Shown in pieces: positions 60,532 through 64,000 of a stretch of 64,000 nt of DNA. Source of the DNA: CBDFHC01 sp965247585 (GTDB taxonomy: Bacteria; Chloroflexota; Dehalococcoidia; Lucifugimonadales; GCA-2712585). The notes beneath the pieces are model-generated. The model worked only from the letters and a program-made list of their open reading frames with translations, was not told the origin of the DNA and did no database searches. The position numbers were made by a program, and so were the translations under genes. The stretch is from assembly GCA_965247585.1 (NCBI GenBank), contig CBDFHC010000004.1, positions 62,001-126,000 on the forward strand, in the 5' to 3' direction. Position 1 is the first letter of the stretch, and each line of letters starts with the position of its first letter.

Positions 60532-60663
60532 TCAGCGGGCTACCAGAACGATGACCACGACGACAACGGCGATGATGGCCAACATCATGACGAGGCAAGT
60601 GAGACGGAACATCATTTTCTGGATGGTTAGGGGGAGGAAGATGATGGTCATTGGGAGCTTCAT
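60532..60663 (-). CDS. Small hydrophobic protein, doubtful
   Basis: A 43-codon frame (possibly 74 from 60756) reading M-K-L-P-M-T-I-I-F-L-P-L, then a strongly hydrophobic stretch ending I-A-V-V-V-V-V-I-V-L-V-A-R, one or two membrane helices. No family recognised and no good ribosome site. Could be a chance frame on the minus strand of a repeat of valine-like codons. Confidence 0.3.
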   Translation of the reverse strand: MKLPMTIIFLPLTIQKMMFRLTCLVMMLAIIAVVVVVIVLVAR

Positions 60664-60819
60664 CAAGCGTATGAGTAGCCCAACCAGAGAAAACACCCGC
60701 TCACCTCTCTTATTTTTGGTTGCCGAAGGGCGGGCCTTCGGCCGACCGGAGGGCAAACCTTAAACCCAGAGCGATACGGATGTCCAGGGTGGAGGGGGAG
60801 AAGAATTAGCAGCGGGGGA

Positions 60820-60962
60820 TGGCGTTGCTACCACGAAGGACTGCGAATCACGGGATGGTGGTGCCCACCGTCCCACCCAGAAATGTTTTTAAAAGCGAAT
60901 TTCTGAGGGACACCCTCAGACTTCCGGCAGGGAACCAGGGTTCCCTGCACCCTCCTGCAGGG
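60820..60962 (+). repeat. Intergenic hairpin repeat, full copy
   Basis: In the space 60435-61012. Leader atggcgttgctaccacgaag, GGATGGTGGTGCCCACC, core CTGAGGGACACCCTCAG, third hairpin GCAGGGAACC-ag-GGTTCCCTGC. The third hairpin pairs perfectly. Confidence 0.9.
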
Positions 60963-61012
60963 CGCGTTATCGGAACCCTAGGCTAGGGAGGTTTCGTACC
61001 CGACGGCGGAGG

Positions 61013-62263
61013 CTAAGCGGTCCCGCCCCCTTTTACGATGCGGCCTCCCTGGATGACGATGGGGATTTTCTTTTCGTCCTGGAGGACGGTTATGTCTTCC
61101 AGAGGGTTGCCGTCGACGACAATGATGTCAGCCAGCTTGCCCTCTTCCAGGGTGCCGATTTCGTTGCCCATGCCGACGAGGTTGGCGTTGGTCTTGGTGG
61201 CGGAGATGATGGCCATGGCGGGGCCCATGATGGCGGCCTTGAGCTCCAGTTCCAGGGCCTTTCGGTTGGCATCGGGGCCGTAGACATCGGAGCCTGAGGC
61301 GACGTTGACGCCGACGGCGATGGCAATTTCGACGCTCTGGGGAGCGCGGCCCTTGGCGAGGTTGATCTTGTCAAGCGTGGTCTGAGGAGTGCCGCCTTCG
61401 ACGGTGTGCTTCGACTTAAGCTCGTAGACGGAGAGGGTGGGCACCAGGTACATGTCAGCCTCTTTCATTAGGTAGGCGGACTCTTCATCCAGGAAGTTGC
61501 CGTGCTCAATGCTGAGGATGCCGGCCTGGACGCAGTTTTTGATGCCCTCTGGGACGTATACGTGGGCCATGACGGGCTTGCGGACGACGCGGGCCTCATA
61601 GACGATGGCGGCCAGCTCCTCGACGGTGTACTGGGGGGCGTCCAGTGGGTCCGTGGGGGAGGCGGCGCCACCACCTGCCATGACCTTTATCTGGTCGGCG
61701 CCGGTGCGGAGCTGCTCTCGGGCCGCCTGGCGGACCTGGGGAACGCCGTCCGCGATGGCGGGGGGCGGCATGAGGGGGTGCCAGCGGCCGCAGGGGTCCG
61801 AGCGGTCGTGTCGCTGCCGCATGTCGCCGTGGCCTCCGGTCTGGGAGATGAAGGCGTTGGCGACGAACATGCGGGGGCCGGGGATGAGGCCGCGCTCGAC
61901 TGCGAGCTTGAAGCTCCAGTCGCAGCCACCGGCGTCGCGGACGGTGGTGTAGCCGTACATGAGGGTATCCTTGATCATCCGGGCGACGGAGTAGGCGTAG
62001 ACGGCGCCGGGGTGTTTGTTCTCGGTATCGGCGGCGAGGTTCTCCTCGGGGAAGGCGACGTGGGCATGAGCGTCGATGAGGCCGGGGAGGATGGTCTTGC
62101 CGGTGGCGTCGATAACGGTGGCGCCGCGGGGCGCGGAGACCTGGGAGGCGGGGCCGACTGCCTTGATACGGTCGCCCTCGATAACGAGGGTGCCGGGGCC
62201 GTAGGGGTCACGTCCGGTGCTGTCAAATATGGTGGCGTTTTCTAGGACTAGGGTGTCGGCCAT
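61013..62263 (-). CDS. Metal-dependent amidohydrolase (imidazolonepropionase/prolidase-like)
   Basis: 416 residues, amidohydrolase-superfamily barrel. Metal site D-A-H-A-H-V near residue 64-69, bridging lysine in D-Q-I-K-V-M-A-G-G-G, His in M-A-H-V-Y-V and I-E-H-G-N-F, and Asp in S-G-S-D-V-Y-G. The C-terminal G-K-L-A-D-I-I-V-V-D-G-N-P-L-E is the composite-domain strand. Homologues cleave N-terminal amides of dipeptides or ring amides. GGGAGG lies before the ATG. Confidence 0.92.
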   Translation of the reverse strand: MADTLVLENATIFDSTGRDPYGPGTLVIEGDRIKAVGPASQVSAPRGATVIDATGKTILPGLIDAHAHVAFPEENLAADTENKHPGAVYAYSVARMIKDTLMYGYTTVRDAGGCDWSFKLAVERGLIPGPRMFVANAFISQTGGHGDMRQRHDRSDPCGRWHPLMPPPAIADGVPQVRQAAREQLRTGADQIKVMAGGGAASPTDPLDAPQYTVEELAAIVYEARVVRKPVMAHVYVPEGIKNCVQAGILSIEHGNFLDEESAYLMKEADMYLVPTLSVYELKSKHTVEGGTPQTTLDKINLAKGRAPQSVEIAIAVGVNVASGSDVYGPDANRKALELELKAAIMGPAMAIISATKTNANLVGMGNEIGTLEEGKLADIIVVDGNPLEDITVLQDEKKIPIVIQGGRIVKGGGTA

Positions 62264-62488
62264 GGTGGACCTCCCGATGGGGTTGGGGTGGGTGGGTTCC
62301 AGTGCGGTTGGAGTATAGCAGGTGGGGGTGGGGTGGGGAGGGAAAGGGGGGCTTTGGTATCATCTAAGCTCATGAGGTTTTGGATGGTATAGCAAGCTGC
62401 GGAATCCTTTGGTGCCACTATATTAATGGCTTTTGGACATGGGCAAGACGGGGCGCTCCGACGATGTTGAAAAAATTCAGAATTCAGG

Positions 62489-62917
62489 ATGACGGTAATT
62501 GTTGTCGTCGCTGTTGGAACGCTCATTTGCGGAGTATATTGTGACCCGCAGTTTGAGTCCGTTGAGTGGACTGTGGTGAACAATACAGCTATTCCGATTG
62601 GAGGGTTTCTAAACGGTGTAGCGAGCGGTCCGATTCTTCCACCTGGGGGAGATGGCGGATTCATCCGCGGCGCGCCGGACAAGGCTCAACAGGGCGAGAC
62701 AAGATACATTTTCAGGGCTCTTGAGTTCGTTCTGGGCGAAGGCCTGCTAGCAGGTCCGGGCGGCACTGGGCATATGGGAAAGTTGGTGTTTTGCAGGGAA
62801 TACACGTGGAATGAAATGGAGGCGATGGAGTTTAAGATAGTCGTAACGCAGAATATTCCTGGGGCGGTGCACTACGTCGAAGGGGAGCCGTGTCCGGTGG
62901 CGAACGAGCAGGGGTGA
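62489..62917 (+). CDS. Hypothetical secreted or membrane-anchored protein
   Basis: 142 residues starting with a hydrophobic N-terminus (T-V-I-V-V-V-A-V-G-T-L-I-C-G) that looks like a signal peptide or anchor. The remainder (C-D-P-Q-F-E-S-V-E-W, then glycine-rich text and G-H-M-G-K-L-V-F-C-R-E-Y) matches no family I know. Several Cys residues could form disulfides. Codon use in this last part of the window is less GC-biased than before. Weak ribosome site. Confidence 0.6.
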   Translation: MTVIVVVAVGTLICGVYCDPQFESVEWTVVNNTAIPIGGFLNGVASGPILPPGGDGGFIRGAPDKAQQGETRYIFRALEFVLGEGLLAGPGGTGHMGKLVFCREYTWNEMEAMEFKIVVTQNIPGAVHYVEGEPCPVANEQG

Positions 62918-62936
62918 CATTGCCCATTAAAGCTAC

Positions 62937-63260
62937 GTGATCCGGACCTGTGGGCAACTTTGGCGCGGACAAGAAGTTCACCTGGCAGCGACTGGAGGGG
63001 AGGCTGGGGAGGTTGACGCGATTGTTGAACGTGGCGGCCTGCTGGACCTGGTTGAAATCAAGACTGGTAGTTTGGCCCATCTCCGCGGGGAACACCTCGA
63101 GCAGCAATTGAGTGTATTATCTGACTACGCAGAAGAGCACATTGACGAATTCACCGGCCAGAAGATACTTGTGATACACGGGTACCTGAAGCCGACGGTG
63201 AAACCACACGTCAAAAAATACACGGCCGACACAGGTTTCGAGGTGGTATATCTTCCATGA
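62937..63260 (+). CDS. PD-(D/E)XK nuclease-like protein
   Basis: About 107 residues from GTG 62937 (start uncertain). The text G-E-V-D-A-I-V-E-R-G-G-L-L-D-L-V-E-I-K-T-G has the D...ExK pattern of PD-(D/E)XK nucleases, followed by H-L-R-G-E-H-L-E-Q-Q-L and a C-terminal V-K-K-Y. The family covers restriction enzymes, repair nucleases and polymorphic-toxin domains. It overlaps the next gene by ATGA. No methylase is in view, so a restriction role is unsupported. Confidence 0.55.
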   Translation: MIRTCGQLWRGQEVHLAATGGEAGEVDAIVERGGLLDLVEIKTGSLAHLRGEHLEQQLSVLSDYAEEHIDEFTGQKILVIHGYLKPTVKPHVKKYTADTGFEVVYLP

Positions 63261-64000
63261 AGCCTATCTGGTACACCCGTACATTTCTGGAAAGCGACCG
63301 TATTTCTCGAATGGGCATGGAACGCTATATCGGCATTCTGTTGAATCGCGGCTGGCAGCCAGTTGTTGACTACGACACACCCTTCGGTACCGCAGAATTC
63401 TTAAAGCTAGATTCGGAGGTTCGGGGGTTAGAGACGGGCAGTCTAGATCAGGCAATTGAAGCGTCAGTTCAGCAGCAAGAAGCCTACATAGGGTTTGGGC
63501 GAAGCTTCCCCTTCGAAAGGGACGGCCAACAAAACGTATACCGAGTACTGTTGGATCTATTTGTAAAGCATTTTGATGCGCCCAAAGGGTTGGACAACGA
63601 AGAAGACTGTGAAACCGCCAAGCCATTTCTAGAGGTTGGATTTGATGTGGACCTCATCCAGTGGCAGGGTATACCGGGCGCCTATAAAGAGATTTACGAG
63701 TTGAGTTGCACGATGTTTGAGTCGTTAAACCCCCTCTACGGATTCGGAGATGGGTCTGATTTAGAGTACATGGGACTTGGGATGTGTGATGGGCCATCGT
63801 ATCCCGAAATCCTAGGAGACACACGGCCACCTATATTCTGGCTCAACTACTTTACGAAAAAGCACTTGGAGATAATAGGTGAAAACCGGGTCCTTGAGTG
63901 TGCCGAGGTTGAGGTGAGGGAATATGAGACCGGGGGGACCTCTCTGTTCTTGGGCTATCCGTTGAGCTTCTATCCGATCAGTGGCTGGACTCCGAGTAAA
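63257..64000 (+). CDS. Unknown protein, 3' end outside window
   Basis: Open from ATG 63257 to the last base (248 codons, no stop). M-K-P-I-W-Y-T-R-T-F at the start; later G-F-G-D-G-S-D-L-E-Y, P-P-I-F-W-L-N-Y-F and L-G-Y-P-L-S-F-Y-P. No family identified with confidence; the arrangement of aromatic-rich F-W-x-N-Y-F and terminal hydrophobic segment reminded me of immunity proteins of contact-dependent toxin systems. The ATG overlaps the TGA of the preceding gene (ATGA), so the two are coupled. Confidence 0.7.
   Translation, partial: MKPIWYTRTFLESDRISRMGMERYIGILLNRGWQPVVDYDTPFGTAEFLKLDSEVRGLETGSLDQAIEASVQQQEAYIGFGRSFPFERDGQQNVYRVLLDLFVKHFDAPKGLDNEEDCETAKPFLEVGFDVDLIQWQGIPGAYKEIYELSCTMFESLNPLYGFGDGSDLEYMGLGMCDGPSYPEILGDTRPPIFWLNYFTKKHLEIIGENRVLECAEVEVREYETGGTSLFLGYPLSFYPISGWTPSK

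Noticed and set aside
6561..60962. CRISPR array
   Set aside because: The repeats are scattered singly between genes, longer than CRISPR repeats and vary in sequence; there are no evenly spaced spacers or cas genes.
62937..63260. Restriction-modification system
   Set aside because: Only a PD-(D/E)XK-like motif is visible; no methyltransferase or specificity gene is present.
63264..63626. Minus-strand frame of 120 codons at the window end
   Set aside because: It is antisense to a continuous 248-codon plus-strand frame that is coupled to the preceding gene by an ATGA overlap.

Overview
The window is a GC-rich bacterial chromosome segment dominated by catabolic and detoxification-type enzymes, with many paralogues: five amidase-signature amidases, five FAD oxidoreductases of the DAO/sarcosine-oxidase type, two luciferase-like flavin monooxygenases, several amidohydrolases, two class III aminotransferases and several small SnoaL/VOC/cupin proteins. 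Dense intergenic repeats separate single genes or short operons. This gene mix resembles what is known of Chloroflexota of the SAR202/Dehalococcoidia type, but that assignment is inference: there is no rRNA or ribosomal protein here.

Layout. 1-1512: end of an amino-acid ABC transporter (permease, ATPase). 1553-2774: an IS630-type element that cuts an alcohol dehydrogenase remnant (2777-3134). 3457-3531: tRNA-Asn. 3630-4676: selD, encoding a selenocysteine-type selenophosphate synthetase with an in-frame UGA at codon 17. 4673-6336 (minus): thiG-thiE-thiS behind a TPP riboswitch with its own terminator. 7040-12799: flavin monooxygenase, extradiol dioxygenase, SDR, amidase and methylmalonyl-CoA-epimerase-like genes. 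12976-21000 (minus): thiolase, DAO oxidase, two tandem aminotransferases, DUF1028 protein, M20 peptidase. 21778-31628: cupin, DAO oxidase, SnoaL-like protein, amidase, phosphotriesterase-like hydrolase, CMD protein and two GatC-like/amidase pairs. 32277-40696: amidohydrolase, SnoaL-like protein, second flavin monooxygenase, alpha/beta hydrolase, dinB and a sugar-epimerase-like gene.

41121-53178 (minus) holds the most coherent pathway. mgsA-mgsB-mgsC (N-methylglutamate synthase), a gmaS/glnT-type gamma-glutamylmethylamide synthetase, and the four subunits of a heterotetrameric sarcosine-oxidase-like enzyme (soxD, soxA, soxG, soxB) together make the set needed for the N-methylglutamate route of methylamine use. 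An amidase follows directly. After it come a polysaccharide-deacetylase-like gene, a TPP enzyme, a Phd/VapC toxin-antitoxin pair, a DAO oxidase, a gamma-glutamyltransferase homologue and a metal-dependent amidohydrolase. The last 1.5 kb (62489-64000) looks foreign: a secreted hypothetical protein, a PD-(D/E)XK-like protein and an overlapping unknown gene that runs off the end.

Most of the longer intergenic spaces contain copies of one structured repeat, roughly 120-170 bp, with three successive hairpins. All copies lie in the same orientation, and paired positions change together between copies. The repeat family, the UGA-containing selD and the N-methylglutamate cluster are the observations most worth following up.
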